Shown here piece by piece: positions 31,763-42,637 of a stretch of DNA of 64,000 nucleotides. Under the pieces are notes generated by a model. It ran no database searches. It worked only from the letters and a program-made list of their open reading frames with translations, and had not been told where the DNA came from. Numbering within the stretch: position 1 is the stretch's first letter; the number at the start of each line of letters is the position of its first letter. The position numbers and the translations under genes are program-made. The stretch is taken from the NCBI GenBank assembly GCA_036874045.1, contig CM072344.1:11442501-11506500 (forward strand), written 5' to 3'. The DNA is from Cymodocea nodosa (taxonomy: Eukaryota > Streptophyta > Magnoliopsida > Alismatales > Cymodoceaceae).

Positions 31763-33047
31763 TAATTTAATTAGCAACCAAGTAATTTTGTTAATTAGAG
31801 GAATTAGAATAGTACTACAAAGTTTTGTGGAAATTGAAAATTTTTATGCATTTGCTGTAACTATCTAATGATTGAGATTGTAAAATTTTTAAGAATTGTA
31901 ACTACTTAAATGTTATATTTCTAATCTTATATATAAGATGCTACAAAATTTTACTATTCATACCAATCTAGATATAGTATCTTATGTTTTTGCTGAATTT
32001 TATGAGTTTAACAATTTCACGATTTTAAAAAAAAATTAGAATGCTTAACTGAAACTCAGTAAATTATTTGAAATCCTAAATGAGCTGAAATGTTGATTTT
32101 TGGATTAAATGAGATGCATATGATCAAGGATACATTTAATTTGATTGATTAAACTTGTAGAATGATTTATGTGTAAATCTTATTAAATTATAGAGAAAGT
32201 ATGAGCTTATTGATATGGATTCATATTTTCAGTAAATAATAGAAGTAGGACTATACGAGATTTGTGTTTTATTGCATCTGTATTAATGAAATATGTATAT
32301 ATACTATGTTGAAAAGAAAAGAAAAAGAAAAAAAGAAAAGAAAAACTTTGAGAGTTTATTGACTTGTTTGATCACAAGCCTTTTGTACTTGAGCAGATAG
32401 GTATGTAAGGATTGTTGACTTGAAAAAGGACTCTTTAAATCTGGCAACCTAAGATCCTGATCAGATCTGGGATTGTTGACTGAAATCTCGATACATGGGT
32501 ACACTGGAAAGCTCTTGTATGATTCAAACTTTTCAAATTAACTTTTAAAGTACAAATATGCATATATTGTTCTGAAAATATAAAAGTGTTTTGTGAAATA
32601 CAGATATCTTTTGAATCGAGTATATCTTATGTTATCTAAGATTGCTGAAGTATGAATCTAGAATAAACTTTTGAAGTTGTTTATCTAAGATACAATTCTT
32701 TATTCTACTTGTTTTAATCATATTGAATTGGATTGTATTTTGATTCGTATGTAGTTGAAATTTATTCTGGAAATCATATTGGAAAATTCAGGATAATAGA
32801 TGTTTGAAAAGAAGAGAAAACGATAATATAATTACCACCTATATGATGCTAATATATTTTGTATGTAATTTACATATGTTTTAAATATATTTGCAGGTTG
32901 AAGAGGAGAAAACAAAGTTAAAACAGATTATTGAAAAATACTGAATATCTATATAGTAATCTAATTTATTATTCTGAAGAAGAACAAAAGAAAGAATTAA
33001 TTCTAGCACTTTAGAAAGACCAACTAGTTATATCTTAGTTTGCCAAG
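31763..33047 (+). other. 3' noncoding region of G1-plus
   Basis: 1.3 kb of AT-rich DNA without a credible ORF, colinear with 40820-42090 of G1-minus. A purine-rich run at 32310-32345 is the only low-complexity feature. Confidence 0.55.
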
Positions 33048-33076
33048 GGACTAGCAAAATTTAAGTATGGGGGAAG
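33048..33076 (+). promoter_or_regulatory. Polypurine tract of G1-plus
   Basis: ggactagcaaaatttaagta then tgggggaag directly before the 3' LTR start TG at 33077; standard plus-strand primer position. Confidence 0.8.
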
Positions 33077-34173
33077 TGTTTAGAATGAAAAAGTGCATAA
33101 TATTAATGGTTAAATGATGGTTAATTACATAATATTTAGTTTATCATATAAGAATTAAGCTATTATGTTATAATTGCACTGTTATATGCTTTAATGAAAG
33201 AATCTACATAATTTCAGGAAATTAGCGTTAATTAAGTACATTTTTGAACTCTTGGTGATTTACAGGCCTTGAAATTCTTAAGTATCCGAATTTTCTGTTA
33301 TTTCGGAGAGTTATATTGCATGTACTGGACAGTTATGTTTTTAACAATAGAAGAATATTTTATTATTTCCTAGAGTACACATGTTGAAACCATAATGCAT
33401 GACTTAAGTGGATTTTCGGTAAGTTATCTGCTAACTATCCGAAATGCATCTAGCATCGGATGATTAAGGTTTGTAAGTATCCGAAATATTTGAACTCGTT
33501 AAGTTAGATTTATGCACGTGTTGAATTTAAATGCTTTAGTATATCACGTGACATGCACATGTTTAACTCGTTAAGTTAACATAACTATATGCATTGAGTT
33601 ACTTGAATATACATTAAGGTAACATGTTTTGTTATGCAGAAATGGGAAAAGTAAACTTTCGGATAGTTAACGTTTCGATTTTGTCGAAGAGTTATGTTAA
33701 AAACTTGTATAGTTAAGTTATTTGCACATGTGTTTTTAATGTTTTAAGTTGTCACATGTTTTCCATGTGCATTTGGCAACGAAAATCGAAGAGTTAGATA
33801 ACTGTTCGAGTTTTATAAACTAATGAACAAAAAGTTTTCTTGGTTAGTCATGTGTTTTGCAGGTGCAAAAAACTCAAAGAGTTACAGATAAGTGTGCGAG
33901 TTTTTACAGGACTTAAAGGATAAGTATTCGACTAAAATGAAGACTAATATGCCACTATAGTAATTACAAAAACAAGTCATTCGAAGGAAAACCACGATTA
34001 CACATATCACGCAGGAATTCACTCATGGAATGAAGAAAAAATCACCATCGTTGATATAAATGAAGGAAATCCAACTGATCATTTAAGCAGAAGTAGTTAC
34101 TACAGAAAGAAATATAAAAGAAGAAGAGGAAGACGAAGAAAGTGTGTGTGTAGAGGTGGAGGACCATGCTAAC
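33077..34173 (+). repeat. G1-plus 3' LTR, truncated
   Basis: Matches 17970-19134 of the 5' LTR from the TGTTTAGAATG start through the TATA box (34113-34120) to ggaccatgctaact, where it is joined to a CA LTR. The bases aact at 34171-34174 are shared by both partners. R and U5 are missing. Confidence 0.88.
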
Positions 34174-34500
34174 TCGAACAGTTATCTATCCATACGTATA
34201 AAAACTCAAACAATTATCTAACTTTTCAATTTTCATTACCGAACACACATGGAAAACACATGACAACTTAAAACATTAAAAACACACATGTAGATAACTT
34301 AACTATACGAGTTTTTAACATAACTCTTTGACTAAATCGAAACATTAACTATCCAAAAATCTAACTATCCAAAATTTTAAATGAAACTTTCTGATATCTT
34401 GTCAATATTTAATTACGTGACTGTTATACTTAGAAAATATTATTTAGACTTATTTAAAAACGTTAATAAAGCATTCATCATCAAAACAAAATTCCTAACA
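34174..34500 (-). repeat. CA-type LTR fragment (5' part, minus strand)
   Basis: The minus strand starts TGTTAGGAATTTTGTTTTGA at 34500 and matches about 13729-14100 of the CA-3 LTR. It stops at the G1 junction. It may be the 5' LTR of CA-2, whose gag was split by G1-plus; one deletion would then have removed the G1 end, the CA-2 gag start, its primer site and the rest of this LTR. Confidence 0.75.
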
Positions 34501-36854
34501 AGGTTCACCATCATCCATTAGTAACAAATAATTAAATGATGGTACATACCTTTCAGGTGGTTTGGAAACCCTTCCAGATCTTCTAAGTTGTCTGGTGACA
34601 ACTTCATCCTCTTGATCGTGTAGATGTTCTTGTTGTTCAGCCTCTAAAAGCTAAATTTCTTCTACAGGTTTCTTCTGAAGTTGTTTAGCATCATTATCTA
34701 GACTGATCTCAGCAATACTTTCAAACTGAAGCTCTAACTGTTGTTCATCTACACTTTCTCTATGCTTGTACATCTTGGATTCAATAAAGGTGACATCTTT
34801 TGCCTAGATTATTTTCTTGCTTTCTTCCACCTAGAATCTATAACCAAAATAATCCTTACCATAGCTAACGAAATAACACTTCTGTGATTTTGAATCCAAC
34901 TTGTCCCTTTTGTCATTATTCAAGTGGACAAATGACTTGGATCCAAAGACCTTCAAGTGAGCATAGCTAACCTCTTTCTCAATCTACAATTCTTTAGGGT
35001 TTTTAAGCCCCATTGGAATAGATGATCCACTATTTATTAGGTAGGCAACTGTATTAACAACTTCTACCCAAAATGTTTTGGGAAAACCTGCATGTAGTCT
35101 CATGCATCTTGCCCATTCATTCAAGGTCCTGTTCATTCTTTCAACAACTCCATTTTATTGTAGAGTTCTAGTAATAGTCCTCTACCTTCTAATTTCTTGC
35201 TCTTCATAGTAGACTTTAAATTCATGGCTATCATATTCTCCTCCATTGTCAGACCTGATGGATTTGATTTTTCTTTCACTTTGATTTTCCACTTCTACCT
35301 TCCATTTCTTGAAGACTTGGAAAACTTCAGACTTCTATTTCAGAAAATAAATCCACACTTTCTTGGTATTATCATCAATGAAGATGACATAGTAAAGAGC
35401 ACCTCCTAAAGAACTGATAGGAGCAGGCCCCCACACATCTATGTGAACCAACTCCAATTTTTGTGACTTTGGATCATGAGGAATCTTGCCAAAGATAACT
35501 CTCTTCTGCTTTCCCTTAATGCAGTCCTCACATATCCCTAAATTAACATTCTTCAGTTTAGGGATTTTCCCTTCTACCACTAAAACCTTTAGTTCATTTT
35601 CATTGAGTTGTCCCAATCTTTTATGCCATAAGTCAATGTCTTCAGTATTACTGACTGCTGCAATAGTGTCATCTTGATCTGATGTCAAGTATAAAGTGTT
35701 AGTCCTCTATCCTAAGGCAATAATTTTTGCACATTTGGTTACCTTCTACTTGCCCACACCAAAGCCAATCTGGTAACCATCATTATCTAGGGAACTAATG
35801 GAAATTAATTGCTTTACAAGATCAGGAACATATCTAACTTCCTACAATTTCCATATCCCTTGTTTTGTTTTTATGTGTACCTCTCCTTTTCCCAACACAT
35901 CCAAACTAATGTTGTTGGCAAGGTACACTTTCTTTATAGGAGTTGCACAATAATTGTGCAACAAATCTTTCCTGTAGGTAGTATGGAATGAAGCTCCTTA
36001 GTCCAATACCCATGAGTCAATGGAACTGTCAACATAGCATACTAGGGCATCATCTAAATCATAAGAGACAACATTTGCTCTTACTCCTTTTGATTCCTTC
36101 CCTTTACTATCTTTCTTGGGAGCCTTATATTGTAACTTGAAGTGCCCCCATTGATTACAATTCCAACATTTGATATTTGACCTCACCTTGCTGGTACCTC
36201 TAGACTTTGACCTTACTCTAGATTTAAATTGTTTTGATTTACTTCTCCCTCTACTTTCAACACTAGGGAAGAAGTTGAAGGTGACAATTAACTTTTTTTG
36301 TGAATGTCCTCACTCAAAATTAAATCTTGGATGTCACTCATTTTGAGCTTTTCATGACCTAGTGAACTACTTACACCAATCACGACAAGAGACCAACTTT
36401 CTAGTAATGAGGATAATAAAATCAAAGCCCTGACTTTATCATTAAATACTATGTCTACTGAATGCAATTGATTTAATATAGTATTTAACTCATTAACATG
36501 GTCTGTAATATTTCTACTTTCATACATTTTTAGATTAAATAATCTATGCATGAGAAATACCTTGTTGGCGACTAATGGCTTCTCATGCATGTTGGACAAT
36601 GCTTTCATCAAGTTAGCTATTGTTCTCTCATTGGCAATATTTGAATGAACATTTCTTACTAGTGACAACCTAACTGGACCTAGTGCTTTCCTATCCAGCA
36701 TCCCCCACTCTTCCTGATCCATCTTCTTTGGTTTTCTTCTAAACAAAGGTTGATGAAGATCCTTCTAATATAAACAATCTTCTATTTGAAACCTCCAATA
36801 TCTGAAATCCTTTCCATCAAATTTCTCAATCCTAAGCTTTCTATCATGTGTCAT
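34501..36854 (-). pseudogene. CC: copia gag-pol fragment (minus)
   Basis: Begins at the ATG at 36854 (MTHDRKLRIEKFDGKDFRYW). UBN2-type gag extends to 36288, with a TAG early on. A knuckle near 36165 reads CWNCNQWGHFKLQY, so the last Cys is lost. Protease follows, with the D-S-G-A site broken by a stop (WVLD then TAA). GAG-pre-integrase has DLWHKRLGQLNENELK and CEDCIKGKQKRVIF, and integrase starts with HIDVWGPAPISSLGG and FIDDNTKKVWIYFL; its later part, read through stops, has DNGGEYD- and NGVVERMNRTLNEWARCM-type motifs near 35240-35110. It ends in the linker RRSGRVSKPPERYVPSF at 34560, before reverse transcriptase, where the CA LTR starts. TNT1/Tork-like by wording. Confidence 0.82.
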
Positions 36855-36990
36855 TCTGTCAATTTGAAAAACCTTTGGCTCTAAGACTAGTTGTTTGAAA
36901 TAAAACCTAATTGTTTAGTAATGACACTATGGCACGATTTTAAAAACTCACCTCTAGAACTCACCATAATTGGGAAGTAAAGAGAATAGA
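36855..36990 (-). other. Leader remnant of copia CC
   Basis: Sequence upstream of CC gag. No primer site or LTR is recognisable; the element is cut here against gypsy LTR-like DNA. Confidence 0.4.
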
Positions 36991-37165
36991 AGTCATTGTG
37001 AATTTAGTGGTTTAGACTGAGTAAGTGATTTTTACTCAGTCTTTGTGGGATCAACTTGTAGTTGCGCATTTATACAATAGACATTGTACATTTGCAATTA
37101 AACACAAATTAGATTAATATCTAATTTGTGAAAATTATTTGTTTACTTCTAAAAAAATTATAAAA
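36991..37165 (+). repeat. Gypsy LTR end fragment
   Basis: ctttgtgggatcaacttgta, then gtacatttgcaattaaacac and tatttgtttacttctaaaa, matching the conserved end region of the G1 and G3 LTRs. No primer site follows. A lone scrap, plus orientation. Confidence 0.6.
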
Positions 37166-38035
37166 ATATAATTAAAGCAAACGAAATTCACCCAAACAAC
37201 AGTCATAAATTTTAAAATATTCATCTTACATTAGAACATTAAAACAAGAGAGAACAAAGATTAAAATGAACACTCCCATAAATGAGCATTTTTGCATAGG
37301 TTTCACTCGTATGCAAGGAAAAACATGAGTCAAAAAAAAGGTATTATCGATTAACATTATGTGCACCAAATCTCCATTAAGATTGACCAACAAATGATTG
37401 CACCAATAGTTATTAATGTATAGATAACAAGCTAGATATGACCAATAGAATATTGTCAAGATAATAATGCCCAATTGATCCACGAGCTTTTCAACTGTTT
37501 GCCTATGCTATGGATCCTACATTTAAGAAAATAATAACACAAGTACATAACTAAATAAAAATATATCAAGAAGATATGCTCACAAAATCATATGTTTAAT
37601 GAACAAGTATCACAGTATGAATATTGTAAGGTCAATAAAGTTCCATTGATATTATAGAAAATATGTTGTTTGAAACAACCTCAGAATGATAGTCAATAGT
37701 TTAACAATGAAATAAGAATGAACTTAACAATTTAACACTTGAAGATGATTTTTCAAGGAAGAAAATAAGTTTGATGATTTCTTACAAAACCAACAATAAA
37801 AGTAATCATCAACTATGCAATACATCAAATAGGTATGATCCTATGCAACTTTAATTGATAACTGATCAAATCTTTGATTTATGATTTATAGTATTCAATG
37901 TTTGTTTATACAACACTCTTCATATTGCAACAAGATCAACAAAGTTCCATTGATATGGAATAACAAAAAACAAAGCAATGTGGAACATTCAATAAACCCT
38001 TACTTGTGATGGGGACAACGAACGAGCGAGTGGGA
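37166..38035. other. AT-rich region without recognised gene
   Basis: I see no conserved domain or LTR signature. A hydrophobic reading of 85 codons on the minus strand (37483-37226) lacks recognisable motifs and is not called as a gene. Confidence 0.4.
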
Positions 38036-38377
38036 AACTTCAAGCAAGGTCCATTGAGGTCAGTGGAAGTAGAGCGAGGTCAATAGAGTTCAAACGATGT
38101 TAGTGGAGTTCAAGCGATGTCGACAAAGTTCAAGTGAGGTCAATGATGTTCTAGCGAGATCGAGAAAGTTCCTACGAGGTCAATGAAGTTCGACCAAGGT
38201 CGATGGAAGTAGAACAAGGTCAATAGAGTTCAAGGTCAGCAAAGTTTGGGCGAGGTCAATAGAGTTCAAGTGAGGTCGATGAAGTTTGAGCAAGGTCAGC
38301 AAAGTTCAAGCAAGGTTGGTGACGTTCGAGTGAGGTTGGCAAAGTTTGGGTGTGGTCAGTAGAGGTCAGGTAGGCTT
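38036..38377. repeat. Degenerate 20-bp minisatellite
   Basis: About 16-17 units with the form gttcaagcgaggtcaatgaa, for example gttcaagcgatgtcgacaaa, gttcaagtgaggtcaatgat and gttcgagtgaggttggcaaa. Nearly all are exactly 20 bases; one near 38230 is 16. It is richer in G and C than its surroundings. Confidence 0.85.
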
Positions 38378-38738
38378 TGGGCAAGGGTTGAGTGAGATGT
38401 AGATGGTTTTTCCAAGATTTCAAATGGGAGGGTGTTTAAAATCCCAAAAAATCTCCCCTTTTTTACTTGGGAAAGTTTTTTAACTATCCAAGTTTCTATA
38501 TATGCACAAACAAGTATAAAATTTTCTTCAATTTCATTTCTTTCCTTTCCAAGAATTCCAATAAGGCACAAACCCCCCCTAAAGATCAAAATCAATAGTT
38601 TGAATAAAAAAGGACATCTTATTTTTCCAGTAATTGTAATTACTACCATCAAATTAAGGTATTCTATGAATATTTTGTGCCTCATTACCATAATGATTAG
38701 CTATTCTAGGTAGTTAAATCTTTTTCTAAGATAATCTT
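38378..38738. other. Region between minisatellite and copia leader
   Basis: No supported gene. Overlapping ORFs on both strands (38356-38713) lack known motifs. Part of it may be the leader of copia CE on the minus strand. Confidence 0.35.
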
Positions 38739-38750
38739 GCTCTAATATAA
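38739..38750 (-). promoter_or_regulatory. Decayed copia primer binding site (CE)
   Basis: TTATATTAGAGC on the minus strand, one base after the LTR end; 9 of 12 bases match TGGTATCAGAGC. Its position beside ...ccctaca supports the call. Confidence 0.55.
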
Positions 38751-38751
38751 T

Positions 38752-38911
38752 TGTAGGGATCATTGACTTCACTAGAGGGGGTAAATAGTGATTTTTTATT
38801 TTACCTTAAAATAATCATTCACCACTAAAATAGATAGAATAGAAAGAAAAGTACACCAAAAGAACACAATAATTTTTAGCGTAGTTCACCACTAATGGCT
38901 ACTTGTTTGGT
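38752..38911 (-). repeat. Copia LTR 3' end (CE), host of G1-minus
   Basis: The minus strand ends ttaccccctctagtgaagtc then aatgatccctaca, the typical copia LTR end. Only the last 160 bases are seen; G1-minus is inserted at 38911/38912 and the rest should lie beyond its other end, outside the window. Confidence 0.6.
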
Positions 38912-40787
38912 TGTGAAAGGTTAAATCAGAAGACTTGTTTGTGGTTGTTAACTTCTGTTTTTAAACTTGCTTAATTTGTCTTTATGCCTATATCAATGAT
39001 TACTTTTAGAAGTAAACAAACAACCTTTCACACAAATTAGATATTAATTCCAATTTGTATTTTAACTGCAAGTGCACAGTATATATTGTATTTGTGTGCA
39101 AGTACAAGTCGATCCCACAGAGATTGAGTAAGAATTGTGTACTACTCTTGTTTTTATATTGAAGTTTGTGTGTTCAGTTAAACACTCAGTTGAGTTACAG
39201 TTAACACAACAGACTAAGTTCATGGAGTTATAGTTAACTCAACGGACTCACCTCGAGGGCTTAAGTTAACTCCATGAGCTTATCTTTCCAGTTAAATACT
39301 ACTATTTACAGAGGAATTTGGTTAACCGTTGGGCGGTTCCACAGATTGTAAATAACATCAATTAAGCTCTTCAATGTTAGTTAATATTAGATTTATCATT
39401 AAGTAATACTAACATTCAGATATTTCAAACAGTAACCATTAAAATCTTTAAGTATCTAGAATGAATCAATTTTAGTAAACTGTAAACCTATTTTCTATTT
39501 TCTAAATCAAACAAACATAAAACATTCATAATACTGACAATGATAACATTAATCACGATACAAAACAAACAATACAACACTTAAATGCTAAACGTAAACA
39601 TAGATAATTTATTGTTTTTGGCATTTTTGTTATGATATGTTCTTGAAGATGAATGAAAGGTGAAATGTAAAAATCTCTATCGATAGTAAAAACTTCTATC
39701 ACTACATGCGACGTGATTACACCACTGAAAACTTAATCACTTACAATCTTGCCTCCTCTCCCTATAGAATTGTGAATCCAGAATTGTAAGATGATCTCCT
39801 CTTTAGCATACTGGCATCAACCCGAAACCAAGGCTAGAAGCTTTATGATCTCCTGAGATATGAGTCGATGCTTGGTGAAAATGGCTTTCCTTCCTGCGAT
39901 GCGATCACTGCTCACAATGGTTGTTAGGCACCGAGTTTGGCTTAGAATCAACTCGACATTAGGAAAGTATCCTTACAGACCTCCGATGGTTGGTGATTTT
40001 GGTGGTGGTGTGGAGCTTCAGGGAACTTTCGACGTTGCCTATAGTTAGCACGGTCCTCCACCTCTCGCACACACACTTTTTCTTCATCTTTTATATTTCT
40101 TACAATAGTAACTGCTCCTACTTAGATTATCGGTTGGATTTCCTTCATTTATATCAATGATGGTGATTTCTTCTTCATTCTACGAGTGAGTTCCTACATG
40201 ATACGTGTAATCGTGGTTTTCCTTTGAATGTCTTATTTCTGTAACTACTACAATGGCATGTTAGTCTTCATTTTAGTCGAACACTTATCTATAACTCTTC
40301 GATTTTCATTACCAAATGTACATGGAAAACATGTGACAACTTAAAACATTAAAAAAAACACACGTCCCAATACGAGTTCAGATATTTCATATACTTATAA
40401 CCTTAACTAACCAATGCCTAGATGCATTTCGGATAGTAAGTAGATAACTCACCAAAAATCCACTTAAATCATACATTAAGGTTTCAACACGTGTATTCTA
40501 GGAAATAATAAAATATTCGTTTAAAACATAACTGTCCGGTACATTAAACATAACTCTACGAAATAAAAGAAAATTTGGATACTTAAGAATTTCACAGCCT
40601 ACAATTTACCGACAGTTCAGAAATGTACTTAATTAATGCTAATATCCAAAAATTATGTAGATTCCTTCATTAAAGCATATAACAGTGAAATTATAACATA
40701 ATGGCTTAATTCTTATATGATAAGCTAAATATTATGTAATTAACAATCATTTAACCGTTAATATTATGCACTTTTTCATTCTAAACA
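38912..40787 (-). repeat. G1-minus 3' LTR
   Basis: On the minus strand it runs from TGTTTAGAATGAAAAAGTGC at 40787 to aacctttcaca at 38912, 1,876 bp. It is shorter than the G1-plus LTR, partly because of a deletion in the CA-like block near 40360. TATA box at 40088-40095 and a hairpin cluster at 39175-39290 are kept. Confidence 0.88.
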
Positions 40788-40825
40788 CTTCCCCCATACT
40801 TAAATTTTGCTAGTCCCTTAGCAAA
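40788..40825 (-). promoter_or_regulatory. Polypurine tract of G1-minus
   Basis: The minus strand reads agggactagcaaaatttaag then tatgggggaag directly before the LTR start; the same as in G1-plus. Confidence 0.8.
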
Positions 40826-42094
40826 CTAAGATCTAACTAGTCGGTCTTTCTAAAGTGCTAGAATTAATTCTTCCTTTTGTTCTTCTTCAGAATAATAAAT
40901 TAGATTACTATATAGATATTCTGTATTTTTCAGTAATCTATTTTAACATTGTTTTCTCCTCTTCATCCTGCAAATATATTTAAAACATATGTAAATTACA
41001 TACAAAATATATTAGCATCATATAGGTGATAATTATATTATCATTTTCTCTTCTTTTCAAACATCTGTTATCCTAAATTTTCCAATATGATTTCCAAAAT
41101 AAATTTCAACTACATATGTATCACAACACAATCCAATTCAATATGATTAAAACAAGTAGAATAATGAATTGTATCTCAAATAAACAACTTCAAAAGTCTA
41201 TTCTAGATTCATACTTCAGCAATCTTAGATAACAGAAAATATACTCGATTCAAAAGATTTCTATATCTCACAAAACACTTTTATCTTTTCAAAACAGTAT
41301 ATGCATATTTGTACTTTAAAAGTTAATTTGAAAAGCTTGAATCATACAAGAGCTTTTGAGTGTACCCATGTATCAAGCTTTCAGTCAACAATCCCATATC
41401 TGATCAGGATTATAGGTTGCCAGATTTAAAGAGTCATTTTTTAGGTTAACAATCCTTACATACCTATCTACTTAAGTACAAAAGGCTCGTGATCGAACAA
41501 GTCAATAAACTCTCAAAGTTTTTTTCTCTTTTTTTTTCTTCATTTCAACACAGTATATATACATATTTTATTAATACAGATGCAATAAAACATAAATCTC
41601 ATATAGTCCTACTTCTATTATTTACTGAAAATATGAATCCATATCAATAAGCTCATACTTTTTCTGTAGTTTAATAAAATCTACACATAAATCATTCTAC
41701 AAGTTTAATCAATCAAATTAAATGTATCATTGATCATATGCATCTCATTTAATCCAAAAATCAGCATTTCAGCTCTTTCAGGATTTCAGATAATTTATTG
41801 AGTTTCAATTAAGCATTCTGATTTCTTTTTAAAATCGTGAAACTGTTAAACTCATAAATTCAGCAAAAACATAAGATACTATATCTAGATTTGTATGAAT
41901 AGTAAAATTTTGTAGCATGTTATATATAAGATTATAAATATAACATTTAAGTAGTTACAGTTCTTAAAAATTTTACAGTTTTAATTATCAGATAGTTACA
42001 GCAAATTCATAAAAGTTTTCAATTTCTACAAAACTTTTGCAGTACCATTTTAATTCCTCTAATTAACAAAATTACTTGGATTTTAATTAAATTA
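40826..42094 (-). other. 3' noncoding region of G1-minus
   Basis: Colinear with 31763-33047 of G1-plus. No gene; a pyrimidine-rich run lies at 41518-41542. Confidence 0.55.
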
Positions 42095-42130
42095 CCTCCC
42101 CCTATACCTACATTTTGCATTGTCCTCAAT
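42095..42130 (-). promoter_or_regulatory. Upstream polypurine motif of G1-minus
   Basis: The minus strand reads cattgaggacaatgcaaaat then gtaggtataggggga. It is the counterpart of 31728-31762, with one G changed to A in the G-run. Confidence 0.6.
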
Positions 42131-42179
42131 GTAAAAGATTTTACAGTAAATTCAGTAAATGTTAGCAGGTAGGAATATT

Positions 42180-42250
42180 GTTTCGTTGACTTAGCACCTA
42201 ACTCAACGAACTTAATTCATTGAGTTAATGAATAACTCCACGAACTAAGT
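42180..42250 (-). repeat. GTTGAGTTA/TAACTCAAC hairpin unit (G1-minus)
   Basis: Counterpart of 31608-31665: cgttgacttagcacctaact, then caacgaacttaattcattga and gttaatg. Confidence 0.6.
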
Positions 42251-42279
42251 TTAAATCTAAATTCAGGATAAGTAATCAA

Positions 42280-42345
42280 TTACATACTTTGTTCTTTTGT
42301 ATCTCCTTCAATATCCTCTAAGTTTTGATTTTGAAAACTTTTCAT
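42280..42345 (-). other. Conserved 22-codon micro-ORF or exon end (G1-minus)
   Basis: MKSFQNQNLEDIEGDTKEQS M then TAA; the same length and ending as in G1-plus. See 31512-31577. Confidence 0.35.
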
Positions 42346-42605
42346 TCACAAATAAAAGTAGAATATATAACAAAATAACAAAACATAACTTGTTAAATCA
42401 ATGTCTTGTGTGGAACCTAGGCTCCTATGCCTTTGGTGGCTCACAAGCAAGCTAGTTCATTTCCCAGAACAGATACCAACAAACTAGATTGAAATTTTGT
42501 TTTTTTTTTCTTATAAAATAAAACTAAAACTAAAATTTTTCTTTCTTCTTTTTTTCTAAAAATAAATGCAAAATACACACAACATTAAATGTACAAAATT
42601 ACAAT

Positions 42606-42637
42606 TTAAGAACATGATTGAAAAGTAGTAACAAATG
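42606..42637 (-). pseudogene. C-terminal end of the G1-minus F-box ORF, beyond CB-1
   Basis: The last codons of the F-box ORF (TTFQSCS, then TAA at 42606-42608) lie left of the CB-1 insertion; the rest is at 47447-48559. The identical ending in G1-plus is at about 31218-31250. Confidence 0.8.
42633..42637. repeat. Target-site duplication of CB-1 (left)
   Basis: AAATG before the LTR start, repeated at 47447-47451. The uninterrupted sequence in G1-plus near 31216-31230 confirms the site. Confidence 0.92.

Larger units (their letters stand above)
17970..34173 (+). mobile_element. G1-plus: large Athila-like element with displaced gag and an F-box ORF
   Basis: About 16.2 kb: 5' LTR (17970-20227), tRNA-Asp-type primer site, zinc-knuckle/protease/RT/RNase H/integrase (20343-24697), hairpin-rich spacer, ORF3 (25297-27585), spacer, capsid-type gag (28556-29905), spacer, F-box ORF (30121-31250), noncoding region with two polypurine tracts, and a truncated 3' LTR (33077-34173). 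No LTR or primer site lies between pol and the 3' ORFs, so this is one element. G1-minus repeats the order ORF3-gag-F-box-LTR. All ORFs contain stops or frameshifts. The right end is lost in a deletion that joins it to a CA LTR. Confidence 0.85.

Noticed and set aside
37226-37483. Hydrophobic 85-codon reading on the minus strand
   Set aside because: No recognisable motif, no context, and AT-rich DNA often gives such hydrophobic frames.
38356-38713. Opposed ORFs between the minisatellite and the copia LTR
   Set aside because: They mirror each other on both strands, overlap the repeat and lack motifs.
39860-40048. 62-codon ORF in the G1-minus LTR
   Set aside because: It is within R/U5 on the antisense strand of the element; the same region of G1-plus has no matching frame.
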